Assembly: GCF_030936135.1 (NCBI RefSeq)
Contig: NC_082595.1
Span: forward strand, 112,298,334-112,362,333
Direction: 5' to 3'
Source of the DNA: Gavia stellata
Lineage: Eukaryota > Chordata > Aves > Gaviiformes > Gaviidae
DNA: 64,000 nt
The first letter of the stretch is position 1, and each line of letters begins with the position of its first letter. The notes under the pieces are model-generated. The model searched no databases. It was not told the DNA's origin and saw only the letters and a program-made list of their open reading frames with translations. The translations under genes and the position numbers were made by a program. Positions 11,257 through 23,507 of the stretch are shown in pieces.

Positions 11257-13280
11257 TGCAAGGAGAGGCAGAGAGCTGGGGTGTTCAGCCTCGAGAGAAG
11301 ATGGCAAAGGGGGAATCTTTTTATTGTCTACGGCTACCTAAGGGCAGGTAGCAGAGAAGAGAGGATCTTGAGGATGTAGACGTGTGGGAGGCTGGAGGAG
11401 GCACCTTGAATTTCGAGGTGCATGGTGACTAGAGCAGCGATGGGCACAAGTCACAACACAGGCAGATCCAGCCAGATAGAAGGAAAATATCTGAAGATGT
11501 TTTGTCTGAAGCCCTCTGCAGATGACTGGAGGCTTTTTTTTCTGGATTTTACATTCCTGTTGAGCCACAGGAATATAGCACTAGAGGGCACCCACGGATT
11601 TCTGCTGGCAGCTCAGCTCCCAGGTGCATTTTTAGCCCATTTCAGGTCCAGTGTAACCATCCCAGGAGGCCAGTGTTGTGCTTGGAGCCCAAGGCAAGAG
11701 GGAATTTTGGATGCCAGCTATAACTCCCATTGGTTGAGAGCAACACACTCCTCTGATGGCTCCTCCAGTCCTTGGAGGGCTGAGCAGGGTGCTGGGGGCT
11801 GTCAGGGCCATAGGTGTCCATCCAAAAGGGTGGTGGAACACCGTGCCGGGCTGAGCCACAGAGCATGCCGGCCGGTAATGCACAGACCATGGTCTCAATT
11901 GGTTTTGCACATGCAAAGTCTCTCCAGGGGAGTTTAGCCTCGCTGCTGCCTGAATTTGGGCTGTGGTCTGTGCTACTCCATGTCCCCACCAAGTTTTACT
12001 TTCCTGTTATTCTTGCTAGAAATTATTCCTGACTATTTCTTTCCATCCCAAACATACTCAGCACTGGAGAGGAATATCCAGCCACTTAATTCACGTTTCC
12101 ACAGTGCTACGTCTACTTCTGCCCACCTTTGTGCCCCAGAGATGCTGACAAGCTCCCTCACATGCTCCAACTTCTGCAGCATCTGCCCTGATATTCCCAG
12201 GAGGAGAAGCTCCCCCGTGACTCTCTCAGCGAGGCGTTTTGGGGCTGCTCAGCCCCTGTGCATGGCAGGGCAGTGCTGGGGTCTCAGCTGCCACAGCCTT
12301 TCAGTGAGGAGCTTAAACGCATCCTTCAAACATCACTTCAGCATCAGCACTTCAGCACCTGCACCCCAGGCTGCATGCATGGGGCTCTGCAGTGTTTAAG
12401 TGCACATAGTCCCCTTGCTGCAGGACTGCCACGTGCAGATCGGTAGCAAAGACTGATGGTGGAGGAGAAGGAAAGACAGATGGTTCATAGCTAAACATAA
12501 CCACAGTACTCATTTGTCCTGGTTTGCAGCTCTGCCTGGGGGTCTGCTAATGGGGGTGCTGGGCTGAACACCCTCAGATGCGGCAACAAAAAGATGGAAT
12601 TTCGGGTGATAAGAAATGTTTTGGTGAGACGCCTGTGAGTCTGAGCTGTTCTGATGCCACTGGTTTAGGGAGGACATCTGTAAGGTCTCGGTGACCCTAA
12701 CGTGGTTGTTAGTGTGGGAACTGGGAAGCTGTGCCACGGGGCACGCTGAGCACAGCAAGGGATATAGCAAAGGGATATAGCAAACGAAACCCGCCCATGA
12801 GATTGCACCGAGGGCTGGATGAGGAACAACGCCTACGTGCTGCCCTCCGTGACCGCTGCTCCACCTTTCCAACCCTCCGGTCCATCAGCCAGGGCAACAG
12901 GTCCAGGAGGGATGAGGAATACCCAGGAGCATCACTCCTTGATGTCTTTTTTTCATGAATGACTGTACGAGCAATAACGAAAGGGCGATTTTTGCCACTC
13001 AATTTTTATGACCTCCTCCCCTCTCCAGGACACTACATTTTGGAGGTACCTGGTCAGCAGAGAACTGGATCCACCAGCTCAGAGGAGAGGAACCCCAGCG
13101 CTGCCCGTGCCCAGCCCAGCCTGGCTATGGGGAGGCAGGAGGTAGCTATGGGATGGGGTTGGGGTTCCCCCATCAGTTCATGGCTGTGGTGACTTGGACA
13201 CCTCACCTGTTTGTGATGGCTGGAGTGGCCCAAGCCCTGGGAATTGGGTGCCACCACATCCTCGGGACATCAGTACTCAC
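11257..13280. other. no gene seen; expected site of CIMIP2C 3' exon
   Basis: The final coding exon of CIMIP2C should lie here or further left on the minus strand. No segment matching its lysine- and arginine-rich C-terminus was recognised. Two near-identical 13-base units (GGGATATAGCAAA and neighbour) occur at about 12759-12785. Nothing else of note. Confidence 0.4.
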
Positions 13281-13393
13281 AGGTCAAGGGGATGAGGATA
13301 TCCCTCCTTTTCCTTTGAAGGCAGCACAAAGTAGGGAAGAAGGTGCAGCATCCCGCTCTTGTCCCGGTAAAACTCACGGTGCTGCTGGGTCAG
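13281..13393 (-). CDS. CIMIP2C: CIMIP2C (FAM166C) internal exon
   Basis: On the minus strand an acceptor (TTTTTCTGCAG) opens a 113-base exon and a consensus donor (GTGAGT) closes it just left of 13281. It reads LTQQHREFYRDKSG, then LLPYFVLPSKEKE and YPHPLDL, ending two bases into a codon. This matches the human segment MVQQHRKYYQDKTG followed by PYFAMPVREPERYPLP in C2orf70/FAM166C, now CIMIP2C. Proteins of this family sit on the inner surface of ciliary and sperm-flagellar doublet microtubules. Codon choice is unremarkable and there is no stop or frameshift, so the exon looks functional. The minus orientation between CIB4 (+) and OTOF (+) is what conserved synteny predicts. Its other exons, expected between here and the OTOF promoter and to the left, were not identified. 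Confidence 0.85.
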
Positions 13394-16300
13394 CTGCAGA
13401 AAAAGGCAAATGTTCGAGTGTTTCGGCTGAGTCCTCTGCTCCAAGTCTTGTTTGCACCAGGATTTTGCAGGGGTGACTATTGCAAAGCACATGGCAATCA
13501 TCTCCCCCCTCTAACCGCGCAGAAACGCCGGTCACAGCCGTGCTCCTAAGCTGCCCTGCCTCAAGACACTCCGGCTGCTGCGCTAACAGGCAAATTAATA
13601 AGCAGCATCTGTGCTCGCCTCATTAATTTGGCAGCTTGCCTTGCGTTATTTGTGGTGCATCGTAAGGCGTTAGCAAGAAACGGGCCCTACCATGGCCAAG
13701 GCATGGGGCGAGTGTGGTGCTCATAGAAGGGGCTCCCACGCAGCCCCCCCACAGCAGCAGCTCTGCCTGCCCGCCTGCGTTAAGCATGCACAGCGCACTC
13801 CCCCATGCACATGCTTGCTGGAATCAAATTCGGCTGCTGAGGTGGCATCCCTGCTGCCGCCCGTGCATGGATTGCGGGCAGCGAGCCTCACCGTGCGCAG
13901 GCAGCAGAGGAGGGGTCGGCTGTCTCCAGCCCCGGGAGCCCATGGCCACCCTGGTTCCCCTCCACGGTCCCCCCGGTCCTCACCCGGTAAAACCTGCTCA
14001 GCTCCCGGGATCGTCCGCCGTCCAGGCTGAAGCGGGTGTGCAGTGGGGTGCGCAGGCATGGGTCCGGGACCTCTGCTTGGCATGCCGTCGGGGTCCCGGG
14101 GCCCCGGGGTTATCTCATGGTGGCGTTCCCATGGGTGTTTCTGGAGGAAAATGCTGTTTTGGGGATGTGCCTTCGATACTTGCATGGGAAATGCGGTCAG
14201 CAAGGGCCTTCTGGGAGGAGGGAGCTCCCTTCTCCTCCCCAGCTCTGCAAAATGCCCATGGGAGCCAGCACCCACCTCTCTGGGTTTAACTAACCCCACT
14301 TCAGCAATAAAACACATTTGATGCACAGCATTGCGTGTGAGGATAAACTGCTGCTCAGGGGATCCTGGTGATGGAGGGAACCGTGCCTTCACGACCCAGG
14401 ACGTGTTCAGTTTTCATTTTCTCCTTTTAAGCATCCTTCCTTGTATTTTAGGGGTACCCCAGGCAGGGAGCTGCCACCGGCAGAGGAGGGTTCACCCCAT
14501 CCCTGTCCAGCCGTGCACCCGAGGAACGGGAAAGGGGAGATGGTCCCTCTCCTGGCAGAAAACCAGCAGGGAGAGGGAGAATGAAGAGGACCCCTCTATT
14601 CCAAGCACGCAGAACCCCAGCATCCAGGGAAGGTCAGCATGCATTTTGGCCGGCTGTCTGCTGGTGCCCTCACCTCCCACAAACCCCGGAGTTCCAGGCT
14701 GAGGACGTGGTGCCAAACTCGGCTCATTCCTACCGGGCAGCTCGCGGAGGGCTCGGGGGAGACGGGGAGATGCTGCAGAGCATCTCGGAGGACCAGTCCT
14801 CTGCTGGGACGGTCCTGGAGGCTGCATGCTGCTGCCTCCCATAAAGCAACCAGGAGCCTCCCTCAACCAGGGGGTAGCCCCACAGATGTCCCCTTTCCAA
14901 AACACGGGGCCGGGCTGGGGCAGGGGATTCATCAGGACACGGCGCTGGCTGGCCCTGAGAGCAGGGGAGGGCAGCACAGACTCATTTCTACCACTTCATC
15001 TGCCCCACTAAGACATTATTTGGATGTTCCCTTAGCTCTTTGCACGCTCAGAGCTGAAAATCCAGTTATCACTAATAATGAGCGGTAAAAAAATAAACTG
15101 CTTTTTCCCTTTCAGGTACCCCGGAGAGCTTGTAGGACTCCCCGTGTGTTCCCAGAGCATGGAAATATGTCATTATTCTCCCTCCAGCTTCTTGCAATGG
15201 CCGCGAGCAATCGGCTTTCCTGCAAAGCCCGATGTGCCGAGACGCTGCCGCGTTTCACAGGAGTCGGTGGAAACTGCTTCTTTTCACCGAGCAAATTCAC
15301 CCAAGGCATATTGGCGTTAATTTTGCTGCAGTCTGAGATGCTCTGCCTAGAACCTGAAACCAGCCTCCCAGCTGGTACAGGAGACCTTGGCTCTGAGCAC
15401 AGAGCTGTATCATTCTGCAAAAGCCAGAAGAAGAAAAGGAATATCTAAGGGAAAAAGAAGGAAATATAGCCCTTTCTCCTTGTTGCCAGGGCAGAGGAAA
15501 CAGAGCTGTTGAAGAAAGGAGATAACTGGAGGCAAAAATCAATGACGAAAGCACGTCCCCTGGTCAATGAGACCCTGGGGCTCGCCGAGTCCCGTGCCTT
15601 GTGCCCCCCTCCCCAGGGATGCTGCAGGGGTTATTTTTCGAGTCCATGTGGATGAACCCACTGTCCCGCTGTCTGCGCCTGCGGGGACTGGGCTTGGTGG
15701 CCCCAGCAGCCCCCGGCGCAGGGACAGCACTAACGTCCAGCAGACACCCCAGGTACGAGCACATTTGTCTGCTGGACAGCAAGATCCCAATTACCATTCT
15801 GGGACAAAAACAGCAGAAAACACTCAGCTTTCCCAGGAAAGTCCATTATAGGTGAGTTTTTTCTGCCCGACCCTTCCCAGTTCCCATGGCGTGGCTTGAA
15901 CCGGGAATGACGATTTGCACACTACACACTTTCCTCACATTTGAGCAAGATTCGGTACCAGGTTTTTGCTCATTTAAGGACCCAGATGATTTTTCACAAG
16001 AGAAGGTTGTTAATCCGGACCTCTCTGTGAAATGGATTCTGCTTGCCATGGCCACCGGTGCAAGAAGGCCATCAGGCCATTGGTGGCCAGATCCAGCACA
16101 GCACCAACAGGACGCAGTTCGCTTCCCCTAACCCTCAGCACATTTAAACACCCTGCCTTTGACTGAACACACCCTCGTTCACCAACACACGGGATGAGAG
16201 AGCCGTGCCGGCCCGTTCCCGCTGCTCAGCTCCGGTTTAACAGCCAAATAGTGAGCATTTCTCTTGCCTGAACCTCTCGAGACACGACGGGGATGACGTG

Positions 16301-16467
16301 CAGCTGGTGACATTGCCCCGCAACGCTGTTCACCTCTATTGGTATCAACGGGCCACCAAATCCAAAGCAAAGCAGTAAATAAGATATTTGGTGTGTAAGC
16401 ACCCTGCTGCTTCCCACCACAGGTACAGGTGCCAAACACGCGGGATGCGATTTAAGGTTTGGATTTC
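13394..16467. other. no exon recognised; presumed CIMIP2C intron or 5' region
   Basis: Mostly unique DNA. An AT-rich island at 13580-13680 has CAAATTAAT and ATTAATTTG as inverted arms about 30 bases apart, a possible homeodomain-type element. The GC-rich remainder carries long overlapping open frames on both strands that show no domain or splice logic. Confidence 0.45.
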
Positions 16468-16468
16468 A

Positions 16469-16527
16469 GGTTGGACTCGATGATCTTACAGGTCTTTTCC
16501 AACCGTACTGATCCTGTGATCCTGTGA
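16469..16527 (+). mobile_element. CR1 LINE 3' tail
   Basis: Only the last 60 bases of a CR1 copy: GGTTGGACTCGATGATCTTA, then AGGTCTTTTCCAACC and two copies of the GATCCTGTG terminal octamer-like repeat. Extreme 5' truncation is usual for CR1. Confidence 0.85.
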
Positions 16528-16826
16528 AGGGTGCAAGCACCCATGCAGCCATGCGGGTCCCCAGCCCGCAGCCCAGGGCAGGCAGAGTGGAGCCCAGCGC
16601 CCATGCATCGGGCCCCGCAGCTCGGGGGTGTCCGGGTGTCTCTCTCTGCAGCGTGGCTGCAGTTTGCTGTTTGCCAGCGCGGCTGAAGAGGAGGAAAGGC
16701 GAGAGATTTGGCAGCAAACCCACTTTGGGGTTAAAGCGGTGAGATGCGAAGCGGGAGCGGGCTGTCAAGCAGAGCGCTAGATGGCTGAAAATGATGCTCC
16801 CAAAAGACCAGAGGAAAAATACTCTA

Positions 16827-16868
16827 CATATATATATATATATTAAAAAAAAATTAAAAAATATATAT
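16827..16868. repeat. TA-rich simple repeat
   Basis: A run of (TA)n, then A-rich sequence, then a second short (AT)n. Low-complexity, likely length-variable. Confidence 0.9.
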
Positions 16869-17611
16869 CTTCTACAAACATAGCTCTGGCTGCAAGGGAA
16901 GAAATGGACTCCAGCAGCTCGGAGAGCAGCAGCGAAAAGGATGAATGCCAGCCACGCATGTAACCCCACCAGCAAGGAGCCCGTGGGTGCGGGTGCACCT
17001 CCTGGGTGCCCGGGACACACAGCCTTGGCACCTGGGCTGGCTTTATATCAGGGGAAAGCTGCCAGGGACGGGCATTGCCCACCCAGGGCAAGGGCTGCTC
17101 GCGGCAAGGGCATCGCCCGGCGGTTTGGACCAGCCCTGGCTGCAGCACCAGTCTTTGCTTACATGAAACAAAAGGAGATGTGAAAGAAAACAAGGGAAGG
17201 GGGGAGAAAATATGTGATGATGGGAAGGGGCTGGGGAAGCCGCCTCACCCGAGAGGGCAGGGGGAGGATGAGCCGAAACTCAGTGCGGCTCTCTTGGGCA
17301 AGAGACATTTGGGGTCTACCGGGGAGAGGAAAAGCCCCCAAAGCCCTTCCAGGACCAGGCGGGTGTTTTAGCAGGGTGCACTTGAGAAGTCTGCCTCTCC
17401 CGAAGGCTGCATGCATTATTCACTGTCCTCCTGCAATATGCATGAGGAGGTGAGAAAATCCACCGCTCTGTCCCTCTACAACACCCCTGACCCATGTAAA
17501 ACAGCCCAAGGGAACTCACAGACGTGGGGCTGGAAGGGCAGAGCAGTGGGGAGATGGAGTCCCTGTAGTGCCCGGCTCTCACAGCCCACCTCCAACGCAG
17601 GCTTATAAGAG

Positions 17612-18400
17612 GGTGCATGGGGCAGGGTGCAGGATCCGTGAAGGGTGCAGGGTGCAGGATCCGTGAAGGGTGCAGGGTGAACATGGCAGGATGCAGGATC
17701 CATGAAGGGTGCAGGGTGAACGTGGCAGGGTGCACGTGGCAGGGTGCAGGATCCATGAAGGGTGCAGGGTGCATGTGGCAGGGTGTAGGATCCATGAAGG
17801 GTGCAGGGTGAACGTGGCAGGGTGCAGGATCCATGAAGGGTGCAGGGTGAACGTGGCAGGGTGTAGGATCCATGAAGGGTGCAGGGTGAACGTGGCAGGG
17901 TGCAGGATCCATGAAGGGTGCAGGGTGCATGAGGCAGGGTGTAGGATCCATGAAAGGTGCAGGGTGAACGTGGCAGGGTGCAGGATCCATGAAGGGTGCA
18001 GGGTGCATGGGGCAGGGTGTAGGATCCATGAAGGGTGCAGGGTGCATGGGGCAGGGTGTAGGATCCATGAAGGGTGCAGGGTGAACGTGGCAGGGTGCAG
18101 GATCCATGAAGGGTGCAGGGTGAACGTGGCAGGGTGCACGTGGCAGGGTGCAGGATCCATGAAGGGTGCAGGGTGCATGGGGCAGGGTGTAGGATCCATG
18201 AAGGGTGCAGGGTGAACGTGGCAGGGTGCAGGATCCATGAAGGGTGCAGGGTGAACGTGGCAGGGTGCAGGATCCATGAAGGGTGCAGGGTGAACGTGGC
18301 AGGGTGCGGGACCTGTGGAGGGTGCAGGGTGTAGGACCCATGAAGGGTGCAGGGTTTTTGGGGTGGGGTGCAGGGTCCGTGAAGGGTGCAGGGTCCGTAG
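17612..18400. repeat. 39-bp minisatellite, about 20 copies
   Basis: The main unit is AGGATCCATGAAGGGTGCAG followed by GGTGAACGTGGCAGGGTGC, 39 bases. Variants replace GAACGTGGC by CATGGGGC, CATGTGGC or CATGAGGC, and some units lose or gain a GTGCACGTGGCAGG block. As 39 is a multiple of 3, frames stay open on both strands for up to 341 codons (minus) and 168 codons (plus), with a 13-residue peptide period. There are no splice sites or conserved homologues to support a protein. Each unit carries a BamHI-type GGATCC. Confidence 0.97.
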
Positions 18401-18529
18401 GGCAGGATGGGGGGGCCCCGAGGTGCAGGTCTGGCTGTGCTCAGCCCCTACCCGCTGCCAGCCCTGGCCGGGCTGTGGAGGAGCCCTGGCCCAGCTGGGT
18501 GACAAACACCATCACCGGGCAACGGTGGG

Positions 18530-18720
18530 AGCCCAGCACCCCCCTGCACCCCTCCAGCACCCTGAGATCCCCTGCACCACCCGGCACCCACTCTTGAACA
18601 TCTCCTGCACCCACCACCTGCACCGAGCCAGCCCTCACCGCTGCACCCACCCCAGCACCCTCTGCCTGCACCCACCCTGGCACCATTGCCTGCACCCCTC
18701 TCCAACAACCCCCCAGCCCC
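18530..18720. repeat. CACCC/TGCACCC-rich tract
   Basis: Irregular repeats of CCTGCACCC, CCAGCACCC and GCACCCAC. It is the reverse-strand counterpart in composition to the GGGTGCAGG-rich array that ends 130 bases to the left, so the two could pair as a long imperfect inverted repeat. Confidence 0.7.
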
Positions 18721-19794
18721 TGCCCTCGACCCGCCTGCTGCAGGGGATCCAGAAACGTCCCCAGGTTTGCATTTTTTAGGCTTTTTGGATTTTTTTTTCC
18801 CAGCTCCTTGTATAAGGGGAATAGTGGGCTCCGTTCCTGCCCCAGGAGGGCAACCAGGGGCCTGTCCTGGCAAGGCTTTGGGAAGGGTCAGTTGCCTGTA
18901 AAGAACTAATGTAAAAAAAAAACAATTGCACAGAGATCTGCACCTTCTATTAAAATAATCCTTGTAAAATGATCCTCGCTTGTAAGGGAGGTAGGACAAT
19001 TGGAGGGGCTGTTCTTTATTTGCATCTAAGCTCTGAGATATTTCCAACAAACAAACAAAAAAATCGAAGAAAAGAATAAGGAAAGAAAACAGAAATCCAG
19101 GGGCTTTCAGCACCCACCTCACGCTTGGACATTGCAGTGCCAGCCCTGGAGAAGGTCTCCCAGTGCCTTCTCTCCCTGCACGGTTGGGTCGTGCAGCACA
19201 TGCATGTGTTGGTCTCACCAGGTTATGCAGCCCCGAAGTTTCAGCATTTCCAAAATCCACGTGGCATTGCTTTCCTGCAGGATGGATGCTCTATGGAGTC
19301 GATGGGCCATTCCCGAGTTGAGCCGTGCATCCCCATGAGCGGGACCCCACGGCTCAGCGGCTGACAGCACGGCCCGAGCTGGCCAGGCTCCTGCTGCCGT
19401 CTTCTCTAGTCCCCATGGAGATGCGGATTCAGCCGACATGGGACTGGTGAGAAACTGGGAGGGGTGGGATGCGGGAGTTTGCTGTGGGCATAGGAGACCT
19501 CACACGGAAACCTGTCCTTACAGCTGGAAGGACAGAGAGATGCAGGGCAGAGAGGTGAGGAAAGCTCAGTTTGCTAATTGTGCTGAATTCAAGAAAATGG
19601 GAAAACCTCCCCTTCAGAATTTAAAATAACAATAATTTAAAAAAATCCACTCATTGAGAGCTGCTGCATTGTTACGGCTGCTGAGGAACAAGGACAGCTC
19701 TGGCATTTAAGGAGTGAGAAGGTTGTCCAGCTCACAGCGGGCGTGCGACCGGCGTCCGCGCGGCTTTCCAGCCCGCCTCGGAGGATACAATGGG

Positions 19795-20560
19795 AAGACA
19801 AGTAAACAGAAAGTGATGTAAAAGGCCAAATGGATTTACCAAAAGTCAGTCCTGCTAGCCTGACTAGATTTTTTTTTTTTTTAAAACTGCTGATCTTCTG
19901 GCTGGGGAAGGGGACTGGACCTCCTCCAGCTGGGGTTGGTGCAGCAGGGCAGGGGAGATGGGCTGCTGGGGCAGCTGGAGGAGACGGGAATTGGGGGGAG
20001 GCTTGAGGGGGGTGAAGAAGCTGCTGCAGGAGAGGGCACGGGTCGTGGTGGAGGGCGGCTCAAGGAGGAAAGTTCTTGGGGAGCCAAATGTGAGACCTGC
20101 TGCATTCAACATTATCATGGCATGAAAGGGGAGAGTGGACAAACCTGCTGAGGACACACGGGGAGGGAGGGTGGGAATACTGCACAGAAATCACTCATGG
20201 GCTGGAGTGCAAAATGCATTAGGGACCAAGGAAAAGGATCTGAGCGTTCCTGTGGGTCACAGACCTGCAAGGAGATGCTGGCCGGTGCCAAGCCCCGGCG
20301 GTGTTTGTGCCCTCAAGCGTGGCCTGGGGAGATGATGTGGAGCCCCAGGTACTGCTGCACTCATCCTGCCCTGAGGAGCGGCAGATAAGGATGATCAGGG
20401 AAGAGAGGTCCTGTCCGTCAGGAGGAGATGAGAGGAGCTGGGCTTGTTTAGTCAAGCAAAAGAGAGGCTGAGGGGGGAGGATTGCACTTAAGAAATTCAT
20501 CTGGAGGGAAAAAGGGGAAGGCAGAAGGAGCAAGAAGATAACCCCGACCAGGGTGAGGCT
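19795..20560 (+). mobile_element. old, degraded CR1 LINE
   Basis: Begins with GGCCAAATGGATTTACCAAAAG followed by GTCCTGCTAGCCTGACTAGA-type sequence, which resembles the CR1 reverse-transcriptase region. It later has AAAAGGATCTGAGCG, a CACTCATCCTGCCCTGAGGA block and GAGCTGGGCTTGTTTAGTC, in the CR1 order. Frames are broken. A poly-T run at 19869-19882 interrupts it. It may join the better-preserved 3' piece at 20930. Confidence 0.6.
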
Positions 20561-20929
20561 GCAAACTAGCAGAAGGCTCCTGGCCAAGAGACCCGTGTGG
20601 TTCAGCAATGGATTTCCAACAGCGGTCACAGAGGCAGAGACATCTCGGGCTTTTAATGGAGCTTACTTTTGGGAGGAGCATCGTGCCAGGGTGCTTGGAG
20701 CTGCTGTCTCAGAGCTACCGAAGGTTTGGGTTCCCCAATCTCTTCTTTATCCGCCGGGAAATGATGCTTTTGGGTGGGCTGCCAGGGAGCCCTAGTCCAG
20801 GTGTCTCCTCTGCAGATCCAAGGACCATAACAGAGCCTGGGACTCTCCATGCACACACAAACCAGCTCAGCCCTGCCAGGAAACCCCAGGCAGAAGTTTC
20901 AGCTGCTCTGGAAATGAGTGAGGGTCTTG

Positions 20930-21214
20930 TCATTGATAAAGAGAGAAGACATCACTCCAGAAAATGGCCTCAAGTTGCGCCAGGAGAGGTTTAGATTGGA
21001 TATTAGGAAAAATTTCTTCACTGAAAGGGTTGTCAGATATTGGCACAGGCTGCCCAGGGAGGTGGTGGAGTCACCATCCCTGGAGGGATTTAAAAGACGT
21101 GTGGATGAGGTGCTTAGGGACATGGTTTAGTGGTGGACTTGGCAGTGTTGGGTTAACGTTTGACTTGATGATCTTAAAGGTCTGTTCCAAACTAAACCAT
21201 TCTGTGATTCTATG
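20930..21214 (+). mobile_element. CR1 LINE 3' end
   Basis: Clear CR1 3' segment: GGCCTCAAGTTGCGCCAGGA, TTAGGAAAAATTTCTTCACT, GGCTGCCCAGGGAGGTGGTG, GATGATCTTAAAGG and the terminal CATTCTGTGATTCTATGA. Seventy codons remain open from 20918 and are the ORF2 C-terminus. Confidence 0.92.
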
Positions 21215-22688
21215 ACAGAAGGACCTGCGGTTACTAAGGGTGCAGAGCTCACGCCTATTCCCTGCATGGCTGCAGCAGGGTAGGATGCTCAGGCCAGAAG
21301 ATCTCATCAGGACACCTTGCTAGCACAGATTTACACAGGGAAGTTTACTGCTTTGCTTCATATTTGGCATGCCCCCTTTCTCAGTAAGCCTTTTCACTCG
21401 TTCACACTTCTGCTTATCTACAGAAACAGCCTCCACAGCATTTTTCCCCTTTTTTCCAGAGACCAATACACACATGCAGAGCCGCCCACTGCAGCACTCA
21501 AAATTGTAGATGATGCTACGAGGCAGCTTTATCCCACAAAGCCTCACTCATGACAGTTGCATCCCTGAAATTCTTTAAAACAAAAGAGGCTTGACTGCGG
21601 GGAGGACGACGGCAGACGGAGGAAGACTTGCAGTGGCAGAGTCAAGGTCGGGAAGATCTGGGATCTGAAAGATGGAGTCTGTGAGTGGGGTGATGAAAGA
21701 CGGCAGGGGCCAAGGGTTGCTCCCAGCCCTTTTTCTGTTCATTCCTTGGCCCCGATTACAGCAGTCATGAGTAAGTCTCTTGGATGCTCTCCATGCACCT
21801 ATAGCACACAGTCACTGCTCCATGGGGCAGTTCATCAATGGGGGCTTCAGCACTCTCTGTGTGGGGCTAAATTAGCGTGACTGCTCTCTAGGGAGCCGTG
21901 GTGTAAGTGAGATTTGTAAAGCGCTTGACAGCTGCCCAGAAAAAGGGCTGGAGAAGCTCCAGAAAGGTGCTTTGCTTTGGGTATGTGCCCTCCCTGAGGG
22001 TCTCCTTGTCACTCACCCTCCAAGGCTCTAGCTCAGTTCTTGCTGTTGGGGCAAAGGGGCAGCGTCCACACAAGGAAGAAAAGGGCCAAAAAAAGTGAGC
22101 CCGATGGGAAACGAAGGAATGCACTTTGCTGTCCCTCAGGGCAAGGAGGCTCTGGCAGATGCTGCCTGCAACCTCGGTCCCTCGACTTGGTTGGAGGAAA
22201 ATCTGCATTGCAGGAGAAGGGTCTTTTCTGCTCCTTTTTGTCGTGCCTCCAGCAACAGCTCCTTTGCCACCCAGCCAGGTCTGCCCTCCAGGATGTTGCT
22301 GACGGAAAAGCTGGTTCAGTCCTTGCTCCTGTTCTGCAGGATTTGGGACTTCAGCTGCCGATGAGGACTACCTTACCCACCGGTGACCTCAGTAGACAGT
22401 GGACCCAGCACGGGAATCTGCCAAGCTGAGCGCTGCAGGCTTTGAAAAGCAAATAAAGCAGGCTGGAGGGAAGGGCAGCTGATATCTCTCTTGGCAAAAT
22501 CACCCGCTGGAAAAAACATCCTCCCTACCCTCACACAGAGCTGCTGCCTGTCTGGCTCAAGAGCTCTCCAGTAGGGATCTTCGCTACATCCAAAAGGAGC
22601 CCATCAGCCAGAGCTGCGGAATTGCTCTGTGTTTCCCCTCTCCACCGCTGCTGCCTTGCCCTGCCAGCACCGCTGCCCTACCAACACG
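21215..22688. other. no gene seen
   Basis: Unique DNA between CR1 and the 16-bp array. Short open frames on both strands lack recognisable domains. Confidence 0.5.
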
Positions 22689-23396
22689 CTGTCCCCAAAG
22701 CACACTGTCCCCAAAGCTCGTTGTCCCCAAAGCATGCTGTCCCCAAAGCCTCCTGTCCCCAAGGCCTGCTGTCCCCAAAAGCACACTGTCCCCAAAAGCA
22801 CACTGCCCCCAAAGCCTACTGTCCCCAAAGCACACTGTCCCAAAAGCTGCTGTCCCCAAAGCCTCCTGTCCCCAACGCATGCTGTCCCCAAAGCCTGCTG
22901 TCCCCAAAGGACACTGTCCCCAAAAGCACACTGTCCCCAAAAGAACTGTCCCCAAAGCGCACTGTCCCCAAAGCCTGCTGTCCCCAAAGCACACTGTCCC
23001 CAAAAGCACACTGTTCCCAAAGCACACTATCCCCAAAGCATGCTGTCCCCAAAGCACGCTGTCCCCAAAGTCTGCTGTCCCCAAAGCACACTGTCCTCAA
23101 AGCACACTGTCCCCAAAGCAGGCTGTCCCCAAAGCATGCTGTCCCCAAAGCACACTGTCCCCAAAGCAGGCTGTCCCCAAAGCATGCTGTCCCCAAAGCA
23201 GGCTGTCCCCAAAGCCTGCTGTCCCCAAAGCATGCTGTCCCCAAAGCACACTGTCCCCAAAGCACACTGTCCCCAAAGCCTGCTGTCCCCAAAGCACACT
23301 GTCCCCAAAGCCTGCTGTCCCCAAAGCCTGCTGTCCCCAAAGCACACTGTCCCCAAAGCACACTGTCCCCAAAGCCTGCTGTCCCCAAAGCAGGCT
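22689..23396. repeat. 16-bp minisatellite, about 44 copies
   Basis: The unit is CTGTCCCCAAAGCACA with alternatives CCTG, ATG, ACG and AGG before the next CTGTCCCC. A few units are 15 or 17 bases long from a missing or extra A. Three copies make a 16-residue peptide repeat, so frames are open for up to 303 codons on the plus strand and 254 on the minus strand. These are artefacts. The plus strand is C-rich (CCCC every 16 bases), so the minus strand carries regularly spaced GGGG runs. Confidence 0.97.
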
Positions 23397-23507
23397 GCCT
23401 GCAGCCGGCAGGACACCAGTCCCTCCCCGGGGCTTTGTGTGCCCCTTCGGTGGGCTCTGCCCCGCGCTGCCGGCACCCTCCCGGCAGCCAGGAGAGCAGG
23501 CAGTGGG

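Noticed and set aside
11440..11515. A minus-strand segment (LQTKHLQIFSFYLAG) in the right phase for a last CIMIP2C exon
   Set aside because: The acceptor has a poor pyrimidine tract and the similarity to the CIMIP2C C-terminus is too weak.
17316..18505. Minus-strand frames of 341 and 300 codons and plus-strand frames of up to 168 codons
   Set aside because: They are the 39-bp minisatellite read in several frames. The peptide repeat (13 residues) has no homologue and both strands are equally open.
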